A stretch of 64,000 bases of DNA, taken from contig NZ_JAASQV010000001.1 in assembly GCF_011761945.1 (NCBI RefSeq), forward strand, positions 124,001 through 188,000, written 5' to 3'. A model generated the notes under the pieces. It saw nothing but the letters and a program-made list of their open reading frames with translations. It had not been told where the DNA came from and searched no databases. A program made the translations under genes and the position numbers. How positions within the stretch are numbered: position 1 is the first letter of the stretch; the number at the start of each line of letters is the position of its first letter. Below are positions 40,026 to 48,360 of the stretch, one piece after another. The stretch comes from Sphingomonas leidyi (GTDB lineage Bacteria; Pseudomonadota; Alphaproteobacteria; Sphingomonadales; Sphingomonadaceae).

Positions 40026-40550
40026 ATGCCCGAGAATGGCCTCTTCGATCCGTCGCTTCCGACACTGACCATCTATGATCGTGCCGACCGTCCCGCCCGC
40101 AGCCTGTTGGCGCATGCCGGGCAGATCATCGAGCTTGGCGGGGGCGGGCGCAACCTGTGGGCCGCGCGGCTCGACGAGGCGGTTCGCCTGACGGAGCGCC
40201 CGGTGATCCTGGTCGCGCACGGCATCGGCTGTTTCGCGGTGACCTGGTGGGCGCGGCTCTCGCCGGCTTCCTATGTCGAGAAGGTCGCCGGCGCGGTGTT
40301 CGTCCGGCCGCTGGGGTCGGCGGTGACTGCCTCGCCCGAGCAGCTCTTCGCCGGGCCCCGCCTGCGCATCGCCTTTCCCTCGATCCTGGCGGATACCGGA
40401 GCCGATGCCGCGGCGCTGGCACGCGACTGGGGCAGCCGCTTCCTCGATTCGACGCCGGTGCGCTCGATCGGCGACCTGCTCGCTTCGCTGCGCGGCGAAC
40501 CGGACGCGGTGCCCGCGGCCGGGAATCCCCTGCTCTGCCTGGCGGGCTGA
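40026..40550 (+). CDS. RBBP9-like alpha/beta hydrolase lacking the nucleophile
   Basis: 174 residues similar to the RBBP9/YdeN serine-hydrolase family. The elbow that should read GHSxGC is AHGIGCFAVTWWA, with Gly in place of the catalytic Ser. The N-terminal glycine-rich strand typical of the family is also replaced. The FPSILADTG segment and the C-terminal domain are kept. It is likely non-catalytic, or the family assignment is distant. Possibly a binding or regulatory protein. Confidence 0.6.
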   Translation: MPENGLFDPSLPTLTIYDRADRPARSLLAHAGQIIELGGGGRNLWAARLDEAVRLTERPVILVAHGIGCFAVTWWARLSPASYVEKVAGAVFVRPLGSAVTASPEQLFAGPRLRIAFPSILADTGADAAALARDWGSRFLDSTPVRSIGDLLASLRGEPDAVPAAGNPLLCLAG

Positions 40551-40575
40551 ACCACAAAGCGCTGGATTCTCACGG

Positions 40576-40601
40576 GCACCTGCCCTAGGCGGGGCAGGTG
40601 C
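40576..40601 (+). terminator. Hairpin between hydrolase and riboswitch
   Basis: GCACCTGCCC (40576-40585) and GGGCAGGTGC (40592-40601) form a perfect 10-bp stem with a 6-nt loop, 26 nt past the hydrolase stop. There is no T-run, so it may be a weak terminator or a structural lead-in to the riboswitch. Confidence 0.5.
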
Positions 40602-40618
40602 TGCTTCGGCAGTACCTC

Positions 40619-40730
40619 GCTATTTGGGGAGTAGCCAGCCGCGCCGTCGCGCGGGCTCCTGCGTCAACATGCTTGGCCGAGAGGCCATGGCGCGGGAGGG
40701 ACGGGTCACCGTTCGGGCGAGACCAATGGC
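40619..40730 (+). ncRNA. yybP-ykoY manganese riboswitch
   Basis: The conserved L1 loop TTTGGGGAGTAGCC (40623-40636), the internal CGTCAACATGCTTGG (40662-40676) and the L3 loop GGGCGAGACC (40715-40724) occur in the right order. Outer stem GCTATT (40619-40624) pairs with AATGGC (40725-40730). This motif binds Mn2+ and switches on Mn exporters. It lies 36 nt before the start of a UPF0016 gene, one of its known targets. CTCCGC...GCGGGGAG downstream could hide the Shine-Dalgarno when no Mn is bound. Confidence 0.9.
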
Positions 40731-40765
40731 GTCGCATCTCCGCTCTTGCCGGGCGGGGAGGTGCG

Positions 40766-41377
40766 ATGTCGTTGGATTTCGTCTCCGTCCGGCCCGGAGT
40801 ATTGCCCGTGGAAGCCCTGCTCAGTTCCACCGCACTCGTCGCGCTCGCCGAGATCGGCGACAAGACCCAGTTGCTCGCCATCCTGCTCGCCACGCGCTTC
40901 AAGAAGCCGGTGCCGATCATCCTCGGCATCCTGGTCGCGACGCTGGCCAATCATTTCCTTGCCGCCCTGGTAGGTTCGGAAGCCGCCGCGCTGCTCCAGG
41001 GCGCCTGGTTCCGCTATCTGATCGCCGCTTCGTTCATCGCCATGGGACTGTGGACGCTGATCCCCGACAAGATCGACGACATCGAGGACAAGCCGGCTCG
41101 CTTCGGCGCCTTCCTCACTACCGCCATTGCCTTCTTCCTGGTCGAGATGGGCGACAAGACCCAGCTCGCCACGGTGGCGCTGGGGGCGAAGTTCCATAAC
41201 ATATGGGCGGTCACCGCCGGCACCACGCTGGGCATGATGCTGGCCAATGTGCCGGCGGTGTTCCTTGGCAACGCGTTGCTCAAGCGCGTGCCGCTGCGGC
41301 TGGTGCACGGTATCGCCGCGGTGCTGTTCATCGCCGCGGGTATCATGATGCTGGGCGAAACCGCCGGCTGGTTCTGA
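40766..41377 (+). CDS. TMEM165/UPF0016 family Mn2+ exporter
   Basis: 203 residues with six transmembrane helices in two inverted halves. Each half holds the family motif E-x-G-D-K-T/S: LAEIGDKTQLLAI and LVEMGDKTQLATV. Members (GDT1, MneA) export Mn2+ or Ca2+. GGGGAGGTGCG precedes ATG 40766. The yybP-ykoY riboswitch in its leader strongly supports manganese export. Confidence 0.92.
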   Translation: MSLDFVSVRPGVLPVEALLSSTALVALAEIGDKTQLLAILLATRFKKPVPIILGILVATLANHFLAALVGSEAAALLQGAWFRYLIAASFIAMGLWTLIPDKIDDIEDKPARFGAFLTTAIAFFLVEMGDKTQLATVALGAKFHNIWAVTAGTTLGMMLANVPAVFLGNALLKRVPLRLVHGIAAVLFIAAGIMMLGETAGWF

Positions 41378-41380
41378 CGC

Positions 41381-42004
41381 CTAGGGACGCTGGATTTCGC
41401 CCATCTCGGCGGTGAAGGTGACGCGCAGCGCTTCGGAGAGGCTGCGCGCACCGAGCTTCTGCATCAGATTGGCGCGGTGCACTTCCACCGTGCGCGGCGA
41501 GATGCCGAGATCATAGGCGATGGTCTTGTTGGGAAAGCCGGCCGCGAGCCCTTCCAGCACTTCGCGCTCGCGCGCGGAGAGATTGGCGAGCTGCGTGCGG
41601 GCCGCATCGGTGCGCGAGCCGCCGTTCGATTCGCGCATGCGCTCAAAGGCCTTGTCGATCGCGTTCAGCAGGCGATCGGCCTCGAACGGCTTTTCGAGGA
41701 AGTCGACCGCGCCCGCGCGCATCGCCTTCACCGCGACCGCCACGTCGCCATGTCCGGTGAGCACGATCACCGGCATGGCGGCACCGCGCTCGTTGAGCAG
41801 CTGCTGCACTTGCAGCCCGTCGATTTCGGGCATGCGGATGTCGAGCAGGACGCAGCCCGGCTCGACGCTGCGCAGTTCGCGGAGGAACGCCGTGCCCGAT
41901 GGCCAGAGGCGCACGGCATAGCCCGTGGTCCGCAGCATGAACCCGATCGAGTTCCGGACGCTGTCCTCATCATCGACGATGTGCACCAGACGCTGGCCGT
42001 CCAT
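41381..42004 (-). CDS. FixJ-type response regulator
   Basis: 207 residues. The receiver domain has VHIVDDEDSVRNSIG, phospho-Asp in VLLDIRMPEIDG and Lys in FLEKPF. A LuxR HTH follows (LSAREREVLEGLAAGFPNKT, then PRTVEVHRANLMQKLGA). This is the FixJ/NarL layout, but no kinase gene is adjacent, so it is an orphan regulator. It converges with the Mn exporter gene, the two stops lying 3 bp apart. Confidence 0.92.
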   Translation of the reverse strand: MDGQRLVHIVDDEDSVRNSIGFMLRTTGYAVRLWPSGTAFLRELRSVEPGCVLLDIRMPEIDGLQVQQLLNERGAAMPVIVLTGHGDVAVAVKAMRAGAVDFLEKPFEADRLLNAIDKAFERMRESNGGSRTDAARTQLANLSAREREVLEGLAAGFPNKTIAYDLGISPRTVEVHRANLMQKLGARSLSEALRVTFTAEMGEIQRP

Positions 42005-42372
42005 CTAAATTACTCCATTTTGGTGCAAACGATATGCAGCGTATAAATGAAGGGAGCGGCGCATGGTCGCCGGTTGTTGCGGACGATGCGATGCCATTGC
42101 CGTCCAAATGCCCCTGACGCGTCCTGCGATATTCTCGTTCGTCAATTCGGCGGGGCTGCGGGAGGGCCCGCGGCATGCATCCGCGACTTGCATGACGGGC
42201 GCCCTATGTTTCCGCCAACTGGTGAGTCGAATGGATTCAACCATGGGAAGCGCGTAATCCCACCGATCGGCAAGTTCACACCCGTGAAAATACAGTGGTT
42301 AACCGGAGTGGAATGCGGAAGGGCCGCAAGGCATTGGACTTTTGGGTCCATCAACATTATGTACCGGTCATT
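42005..42372. other. Divergent region between FixJ-like and TetR genes
   Basis: About 370 bp without a supported gene. The AT-rich start (42005-42060) suits the FixJ promoter. The end holds TTGGAC (42334-42339) and TATGTA (42358-42363) elements close to the tetR ATG and the operator-like site described separately. Confidence 0.5.
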
Positions 42373-42374
42373 AT
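42362..42374 (+). promoter_or_regulatory. TetR operator-like site over tetR start
   Basis: TACCGGTCATTAT matches TACCAGTCAGTAT of the efflux promoter at 11 of 13 positions and overlaps the tetR ATG. With no Shine-Dalgarno present, the transcript may be leaderless and self-repressed. Confidence 0.5.
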
Positions 42375-42984
42375 GGAAATCACCGCCTGTGCCGTCGCCA
42401 AGGGGCGCCCCCGCGAATTCGACACCGACTCGGCGTTGACCGCGGCGCTGCGCGTCTTCTGGAGCAAGGGTTATGAGGGCGCCTCGCTGAGCGACCTGAC
42501 CGAAGCGATGGGGATCACCCGGCCGAGCCTCTATGCGGCGTTCGGCAACAAGGAAGCGCTCTTCCGGAAGACGCTGGATCTCTATCAGCGCGAGAAGCTC
42601 GACTATATGGGCAAGGCGCTCGACGCGCCGACTGCGCGCGGCGTCGCCGAGCGGCTGCTGATCGGCGCGCTCGAGATGCAGATGAGCTCGTGCGATCCCA
42701 AGGGCTGCATGGGCGTGATCAACTCGGTGGCTTGCGGGGCCGAAGCGGAGTCGATCCGCGCCGAGGTGCTCAAGCGCGGGGCAACCGTGAAGCAGGGCCT
42801 GATCGATCGATTCGAGCGCGCCAAGGACGAAGGCGACCTGCCCGCCGATACCGACGTGATCGGGCTCACCGCCTATCTGACCGCACTGCTCCAGGGCATT
42901 GCGCTCCAGGCCGGCGGCGGCACGTCGTGCGCCGATCTTCAGGCGCTGATCGACACCAGCCTGGCCTGCTGGCCGAGCAAGTAA
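42373..42984 (+). CDS. TetR/AcrR family repressor
   Basis: 203 residues. The N-terminal helix-turn-helix is KGYEGASLSDLTEAMGITRP followed by SLYAAFGNKEALF. The C-terminal ligand domain has CDPKGCMGVINSVACG, matching the AcrR/NemR-like group with paired Cys residues. It lies just before the four-gene RND efflux operon, whose promoter holds two matching operators, so it is its likely repressor. Earlier ATGs (42295) would add residues with no good ribosome site. Reactive electrophile sensing by Cys is a possibility. Confidence 0.9.
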   Translation: MEITACAVAKGRPREFDTDSALTAALRVFWSKGYEGASLSDLTEAMGITRPSLYAAFGNKEALFRKTLDLYQREKLDYMGKALDAPTARGVAERLLIGALEMQMSSCDPKGCMGVINSVACGAEAESIRAEVLKRGATVKQGLIDRFERAKDEGDLPADTDVIGLTAYLTALLQGIALQAGGGTSCADLQALIDTSLACWPSK

Positions 42985-43082
42985 GCGAGATTGCCGGCAT
43001 CCGGCTTTCGCCGCGATGACAGGGAGGCGCCCGATCGCGAACGCCTCTTGAAAGTTTTTGTTTGGCCCCGCCTCGACAAAAA

Positions 43083-43097
43083 ATACCGACCAGTATA
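43083..43097. promoter_or_regulatory. TetR operator 1 of efflux promoter
   Basis: ATACCGACCAGTATA is an imperfect palindrome of the TetR/AcrR type, just upstream of the -35 element. Confidence 0.65.
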
Positions 43098-43105
43098 AAA
43101 AGCCC

Positions 43106-43134
43106 TTGACGCAACGCAGCACGATTTCTATACC
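43106..43134 (+). promoter_or_regulatory. Sigma-70 promoter of RND operon
   Basis: TTGACG (43106-43111), a 17-nt spacer and TATACC (43129-43134) form a near-consensus housekeeping promoter. Operator 2 covers the -10, so bound repressor would block RNA polymerase. Confidence 0.7.
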
Positions 43135-43144
43135 AGTCAGTATA
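43129..43144. promoter_or_regulatory. TetR operator 2 over the -10
   Basis: TATACCAGTCAGTATA is a palindrome sharing TACC-NN-C-AGTATA with operator 1; their centres are 46-47 bp apart. Confidence 0.65.
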
Positions 43145-43372
43145 GAATGAGGGAAGCTGCCGAAGCGACGACAAGGGGCCGATGCCCCGGGCCATCACTC
43201 CAGCAGCGCAGAATTTAGACAGGACCGGGACGGTGCGCCGCAGACACATGCGTCTGCGCGAAAGCCTCGTCTCGTGCCGGTTGGGGATGACCGGAAATGC
43301 CGGCGGAAACCGTTCCGCGCGGCACGGGGAGGCTTTTGCCTTCCGCCGGGCAACAAGCAGGAGGAGACGATC

Positions 43373-43762
43373 ATGGCCTATCTCAACTTCGCCGCGCTCC
43401 AGGGCAGCCCGATCGCGGTGCCTGCCGATGTCCTCCCGGTCAGCGGCTTTTCCGCGCTCGAATGGCAAGTCGTCGCGATCGCGCAGCACGACCGGCTGGC
43501 GTCGCTGGAGAAGCCCGGTCGCCTCTCGGTGGCGCTGGGCGTGATCTTCGGGGGCGAGGTGCCCAATCCGAAACTAGCGGACCAGAAACTCGAGGCGCTG
43601 CGCCGCATGTCGGTGCTCGCCTGGCACAAGGGCTATGCCGTGCCCCGCCACGAGATCCGCGCCTTCCACGAAGCGGGCTTCACGCCCGACCAATATGAAA
43701 CGCTGCTCGCCTCCATCAGCCGCGGCCGGGCAGCCCTGAATCAGGGGAAGCGATTCCAATGA
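43373..43762 (+). CDS. Conserved-looking protein at head of RND operon
   Basis: 129-residue soluble protein (MAYLNFAALQGSPIAVPADV...) with no signal or membrane segment. It contains FSALEWQVVAIAQHDRLASL and ends with a helical FTPDQYETLLASISRGRAA. GCAGGAGGAG precedes the ATG, and its stop overlaps the adaptor ATG (ATGA). It is the first gene after a TetR-controlled promoter, so it is probably needed with the pump. No domain is recognised; AhpD-like or cytoplasmic partner roles are guesses. Confidence 0.7.
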   Translation: MAYLNFAALQGSPIAVPADVLPVSGFSALEWQVVAIAQHDRLASLEKPGRLSVALGVIFGGEVPNPKLADQKLEALRRMSVLAWHKGYAVPRHEIRAFHEAGFTPDQYETLLASISRGRAALNQGKRFQ

Positions 43763-45033
43763 ACATGATCACGCGCATCGAATCCGAGACGGGCGACAAC
43801 AAGCCGGGCGTCTCGGATCGCCTTCGCCGCATGCCGCTGTGGCAGCGCGGCAGCCTCGTCGCGCTGCCGGTGGTGCTGGTCGCCGCCGGCCTCAGCATCG
43901 CCAGCAAGGACGCGCCCGCCGCGATGGCGGCGCCGCCGCCGCCGGTGGTGACGGTCGCCACCCCGCTGGTCCGCGACGTCAACGAATGGGACGATTATGT
44001 CGGCCGGTTCGAGCCGAGCCGCGCAGTCGAGGTGCGTCCGCGCGTCTCGGGGGCGATCACCGGCGTCCACTTCACCGACGGTGCGATCGTCCAGAAGGGC
44101 CAGCTGCTCTTCACCATCGACCAGCGCCCGTTTGCGGCGGCCCTGGCCGAAGCGCGCGCCGGGCTGGCCAGTGCCGAGAGCGATCTCGCGCTTGCCCGTT
44201 CCGACCTGGGTCGCGCCGAGCGTCTCGTCTCGGTCGAGGCGGTGTCGAAGAGCGATGTCGAGCGGCTCCAGGCCCGCGTCCGCGCCGCCGGTGCGTCGGT
44301 GTCTGCGGCCCAGGCCCGGGTGCGCAGCCGCGCGCTCGACATGGAGTTCACCCAGGTCCGCGCGCCGATCGCCGGCCGCATCTCGGACCGCCGCGTCGAT
44401 CCGGGCAACCTGGTGGCCGCAGGCGAGGGGCAGGGCGGTTCGCTGCTGACCACGATCAACGCGCTCGATCCGATCTACTTCACCTTCGACGGTTCGGAGG
44501 CCCTGTTCCTCAAGACCAAGCGCGCGAAGGAAACCGGCGCCCAGGAATCGCCGGTGGAGATCCGCCTGCAGGACGAGACCGACTATAAGTGGAAGGGCAA
44601 GCTCGACTTCACCGACAACGGGCTCGATCCCAAGTCGGGCACGATCCGCGGCCGCGCGGTGCTGAGCAATCCGGGCATGTTCCTGACGCCCGGCATGTTC
44701 GGCAACATGCGCCTCTCGGCCGGCGGCACCACCCAGGCGCTGATGGTGCCGGACACCGCGATCCAGACCGACCAGGCCCGCAAGCTCGTGCTTACCGTGG
44801 GCAAGGACGGCACCGTCGCGCCCAAGCCGGTGACGCTCGGGCCCGTGGTCGACGGCCTGCGCATCGTCCGCTCCGGCCTGACCGCCCAGGACAAGGTGGT
44901 GATCTCGGGTACCCAGTTCGCCGCTCCGGGCGGCAAGGTGAACCCGAAGCCCGGCAAGATCGCGCCGACCGCAACCAGTCAGGCGCCGGCCCTCACGGCG
45001 CCGGTGACGGGCGAAGCAACCTTCGCCCGTTGA
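43759..45033 (+). CDS. RND efflux periplasmic adaptor (MFP)
   Basis: 424 residues. A basic N-terminus leads to one membrane helix (GSLVALPVVLVAAGLSIA). Then the beta-barrel and lipoyl parts (EVRPRVSGAITGVHFTDGAI, QKGQLLFTIDQRPF), a helical hairpin (150-210), and the second lipoyl half (FTQVRAPIAGRISDRRVDPG). This is the AcrA/MexE type, linking the inner membrane pump to the outer membrane channel. It is coupled to the upstream small gene. Confidence 0.93.
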   Translation: MNMITRIESETGDNKPGVSDRLRRMPLWQRGSLVALPVVLVAAGLSIASKDAPAAMAAPPPPVVTVATPLVRDVNEWDDYVGRFEPSRAVEVRPRVSGAITGVHFTDGAIVQKGQLLFTIDQRPFAAALAEARAGLASAESDLALARSDLGRAERLVSVEAVSKSDVERLQARVRAAGASVSAAQARVRSRALDMEFTQVRAPIAGRISDRRVDPGNLVAAGEGQGGSLLTTINALDPIYFTFDGSEALFLKTKRAKETGAQESPVEIRLQDETDYKWKGKLDFTDNGLDPKSGTIRGRAVLSNPGMFLTPGMFGNMRLSAGGTTQALMVPDTAIQTDQARKLVLTVGKDGTVAPKPVTLGPVVDGLRIVRSGLTAQDKVVISGTQFAAPGGKVNPKPGKIAPTATSQAPALTAPVTGEATFAR

Positions 45034-45035
45034 CC

Positions 45036-45072
45036 GTCAGCCGCCGGATCTCCCCAGGGTCCGGCGGCTGAC
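45036..45072 (+). repeat. Intercistronic 13-bp hairpin (adaptor/pump)
   Basis: GTCAGCCGCCGGA (45036-45048) and TCCGGCGGCTGAC (45060-45072) form a perfect 13-bp stem with an 11-nt loop just after the adaptor stop. It may protect or partly terminate the message. Confidence 0.7.
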
Positions 45073-45112
45073 ACTTTCTTCGTTTCAGACCTCTTTTTCG
45101 AGGAGTGGCCCC

Positions 45113-48100
45113 ATGCGCCTCTCGCGGTTCTTCATCACGCGCCCGATCTTCGCGGCCGTCATCGCGGTCGTGATCACGATCATCGGTGCGATCGCCTATC
45201 TCGCGTTGCCGATTTCCCAATATCCCGACATCGTCCCCCCGACGGTGACGGTCACCGCCTCCTATCCCGGCGCTTCGGCCGAGACCGTCGCCGAGACGGT
45301 CGCCGCGCCGATCGAGCAGGAGATCAACGGCGTCGACGACATGCTCTACCAGTCGTCGCAATCGACCGGCGACGGCAACGTCACCATCACCGTCACGTTC
45401 AAGTCGGGAACCAATCTCGATTCCGCGCAGGTGCTGGTGCAGAACCGCGTCGCGGTCGCGATCCCGCGCCTGCCCGAGGAAGTGCAGCGTCTGGGCGTCG
45501 TCACGCGCAAGACCACGCCGGACTTCCTGCTGGTCGTGAACCTGATCTCGCCGGACAACTCCGTCGATCGCGAATATATCTCCAACTATGCGCTGACCCA
45601 GGTGAAGGACCGCCTCGCCCGTGTCGAAGGCGTGGGCGACGTGCGCATGTTCGGCGCGCGCGACTATGCGATGCGCGTGTGGATCGATCCGGGCCGCGCC
45701 GCCGCGCTCAACCTGACGGCGGGCGACATCGTCCAGGCGCTGCGCGCGCAGAACGTCCAGGTCGCCGCCGGCACGCTCGGCCAGCCGGGCTCGACGCCGA
45801 CGGGCAACGCCTTCCAGCTCAATATCGAGACGCAGGGCCGCCTGAAGGATCCCGCGCAGTTCGGCCAGGTGGTGATCCGCACCGATGCCGACGGGCACCA
45901 GGTGCGGGTGAGCGACGTGGCGCGCGTGGAACTGGGTGCGGCGGACTATTCGTCCAACACCTATCTTTCCAACAAGCCGACCGTGATCCTCGCCGTGTTC
46001 CAGCGCCCGGGCTCGAACGCCCTCGCCGCTGCCAATGCGGTGCAGGATCAGCTCAAGGCGATGTCCAAGAACTTCCCCAAGGGCCTGGAATATCGCGTCA
46101 TCTACAACCCGACCGAGTTCATCGCGCAGTCGATCGACGCGGTCTATCACACGCTGGGCGAGGCGATCCTGCTCGTCGTGCTCGTCGTCATCGTCTTCCT
46201 CCAGAAATGGCGCGCGGCGATCATCCCGGTGCTTGCCATCCCGGTCTCGCTGATCGGCACGATGGCGGTGCTGCTGCCGCTCGGCTATTCGCTCAACAAC
46301 CTCTCGCTGTTCGGCCTCGTCCTCGCCATCGGCATCGTCGTCGACGACGCGATCGTCGTGGTGGAGAATGTCGAGCGCAACCTGGCGCGAGGGATGACCC
46401 CGCTCCAGGCGGCGCGCACTTCGATGGACGAAGTGTCCGGCGCGCTCGTCGCGATCGTGCTGGTGCTGCTCGCGGTGTTCCTGCCGACGCTGTTCCTGAA
46501 CGGTCTGTCGGGCGCCTTCTACAAGCAGTTCGCCGTGACGATCTCGGCCGCGACCGCGATCTCGCTGCTCGTCTCGCTCACCCTGTCGCCCGCCATGGCG
46601 GCGCTGCTGCTGCAGCATCACGAGGGCGAACCCCGGGGACCGATCGGCCGGATCGTGCGCCGCGGCGCCGATGCGTTCAACACCGGCTTCGAGCGGATGA
46701 GCGTCGGCTATGCCAAGCTCACCCGCGTGCTGGTCACCCGGCCGAAGCGGATGATGCTCACCTATGTCGGCCTGATCGCCGCGACGATCGGGATGTTCTG
46801 GGTGACGCCGGTGGGGTTCATCCCGCAGCAGGACCAGGGTTACTTCCTCACGGTCATCCAGCTGCCGCCGGGCTCGTCGCTCGAGCGGACGGACGAAGTG
46901 ATGCGCAAGGTCGTCGCCCGTATCCTCCCGATCAAGGGCGTGAAGGGATCGGTGATGCTCGCCGGCTTCGACGGCCCGTCGCAGACGCTCGCCCCGAACT
47001 CGGCCGCCGCCTATGTGCCCCTGCTCTCCTTCGAGGAGCGCAAGAAGCTCGGGGTCACCTTTGACGGGATCATGAACGAGGCGCGCCAGCGCACCGCCGA
47101 CATCAACGAGGCGATGCTGCTGGTCGTCCCGCCGCCCGTCATCCAGGGCATCGGCTCGGCCGGCGGCTACCGGATGATGATCGAGGACCGCGCCGAGCAT
47201 GGCTATGACGAGCTGGGCAAGACCGCGTTCGGGCTGATCGGCCAGGCCAACCAGACTCCGGGCCTCAAGCAGATCTACACCTTCTTCAACACCGCGACGC
47301 CGCGCGTCTTCGCCGATATCGACCGGCGCAAGGCAGACATGCTCGGGGTGCCGCCGGAGCGGGTGTTCGAGGCGCTGAACGTCTATCTCGGCTCGGCCTT
47401 CGTGAACGACTTCAACATGCTCGGCCGCACCTATCGCGTGACCGCGCAGGCCGATGCGCCGTTCCGGGCGACCGAGGCGGACATCGCCAACCTCAAGACC
47501 CGCTCGAACTCGGGCGCGATGGTGCCGATCGGCTCGGTCTCGACCTTCGAGAACAAGACCGGCCCGTACCGCGTGACGCGCTACAACCTGTTCCCGGCGG
47601 TGGAAGTCGATGGCGATACCGCACCGGGCTACAGCTCGGGCGCCTCGCTCGACACGATGGAGAAGCTCGCGAGCGAACTGCCCGCCGGCTATGGCGCCGA
47701 ATGGACCGGCATCGCCTTCCAGCAAAAGGCGGCCGGCAGCACGGCCGGGCTGGTCTTCGCGCTCGCGGTGGTGTTCGTCTTCCTGGTGCTGGCGGCGCAA
47801 TATGAGAGCCTGACCATGCCGCTGGCGATCATCCTGATCGTGCCGATGTGTCTGCTCGCGGCGATGGCCGGAGTGAATCTGCGGGGCATGGACAATAACG
47901 TGCTCACGCAGATCGGCCTGGTCGTGCTGATCGCGCTCGCCGCCAAGAACGCGATCCTCGTGGTCGAGTTCGCCCACCAGGCGGAAGTGCAGGACGGGCT
48001 GTCGCCGGTGGAGGCCGCGGTGCGTGCCGCGCGCGACCGCCTGCGGCCGATCCTGATGACGTCGTTCGCCTTCATCCTCGGCGCCGTGCCGCTGCTGATC

Positions 48101-48307
48101 GCGAGCGGGGCGGGCGCGGAGCTCCGCCAGGCGCTGGGCACCGCGGTGTTCTTCGGGATGATGGGCGTGACGGCGTTCGGCCTGCTCTTCACGCCGACCT
48201 TCTACGTCGTCTGCCGCGCGCTGGGCGATCGCATCGCCAGGATGCGCGGCAACCGCAAGGCAGTCGACGAAGGCGGCCACGAGCCGGCGCTGCAGCCCGC
48301 CGAGTGA
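45113..48307 (+). CDS. RND multidrug efflux pump (HAE1 permease)
   Basis: 1064 residues, 12 membrane helices and two large periplasmic loops. It begins MRLSRFFITRPIFAAVIAVV. The proton-relay Asp pair is in GIVVDDAIVVVENVER, and the second half carries ILIVPMCLLAAMAGVNLRG. Typical of AcrB/MexF class proton-driven exporters of hydrophobic drugs. GAGGAGTGGCCCC precedes the ATG. The gene lies between two perfect hairpins. Confidence 0.95.
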   Translation: MRLSRFFITRPIFAAVIAVVITIIGAIAYLALPISQYPDIVPPTVTVTASYPGASAETVAETVAAPIEQEINGVDDMLYQSSQSTGDGNVTITVTFKSGTNLDSAQVLVQNRVAVAIPRLPEEVQRLGVVTRKTTPDFLLVVNLISPDNSVDREYISNYALTQVKDRLARVEGVGDVRMFGARDYAMRVWIDPGRAAALNLTAGDIVQALRAQNVQVAAGTLGQPGSTPTGNAFQLNIETQGRLKDPAQFGQVVIRTDADGHQVRVSDVARVELGAADYSSNTYLSNKPTVILAVFQRPGSNALAAANAVQDQLKAMSKNFPKGLEYRVIYNPTEFIAQSIDAVYHTLGEAILLVVLVVIVFLQKWRAAIIPVLAIPVSLIGTMAVLLPLGYSLNNLSLFGLVLAIGIVVDDAIVVVENVERNLARGMTPLQAARTSMDEVSGALVAIVLVLLAVFLPTLFLNGLSGAFYKQFAVTISAATAISLLVSLTLSPAMAALLLQHHEGEPRGPIGRIVRRGADAFNTGFERMSVGYAKLTRVLVTRPKRMMLTYVGLIAATIGMFWVTPVGFIPQQDQGYFLTVIQLPPGSSLERTDEVMRKVVARILPIKGVKGSVMLAGFDGPSQTLAPNSAAAYVPLLSFEERKKLGVTFDGIMNEARQRTADINEAMLLVVPPPVIQGIGSAGGYRMMIEDRAEHGYDELGKTAFGLIGQANQTPGLKQIYTFFNTATPRVFADIDRRKADMLGVPPERVFEALNVYLGSAFVNDFNMLGRTYRVTAQADAPFRATEADIANLKTRSNSGAMVPIGSVSTFENKTGPYRVTRYNLFPAVEVDGDTAPGYSSGASLDTMEKLASELPAGYGAEWTGIAFQQKAAGSTAGLVFALAVVFVFLVLAAQYESLTMPLAIILIVPMCLLAAMAGVNLRGMDNNVLTQIGLVVLIALAAKNAILVVEFAHQAEVQDGLSPVEAAVRAARDRLRPILMTSFAFILGAVPLLIASGAGAELRQALGTAVFFGMMGVTAFGLLFTPTFYVVCRALGDRIARMRGNRKAVDEGGHEPALQPAE

Positions 48308-48314
48308 AACCCTG

Positions 48315-48345
48315 CCGCCGCTCCGGGCCCGTCCCGGAGCGGCGG
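48315..48345 (+). repeat. Intercistronic 13-bp hairpin (pump/outer membrane)
   Basis: CCGCCGCTCCGGG (48315-48327) and CCCGGAGCGGCGG (48333-48345) form a perfect 13-bp stem with a 5-nt loop, just upstream of the GGGAAGGAGGAA ribosome site of the outer membrane gene. Confidence 0.7.
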
Positions 48346-48360
48346 GAAGGAGGAAATGAA

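Larger units (their letters stand above)
42985..43372. other. Efflux operon promoter and leader
   Basis: Contains the tetR 3' region, AT-rich stretches (43053-43104), the operator-bearing promoter (43083-43144) and a leader of about 230 nt to the first ATG. The leader has no supported gene; GCAGGAGGAG lies just before the start. Confidence 0.6.
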
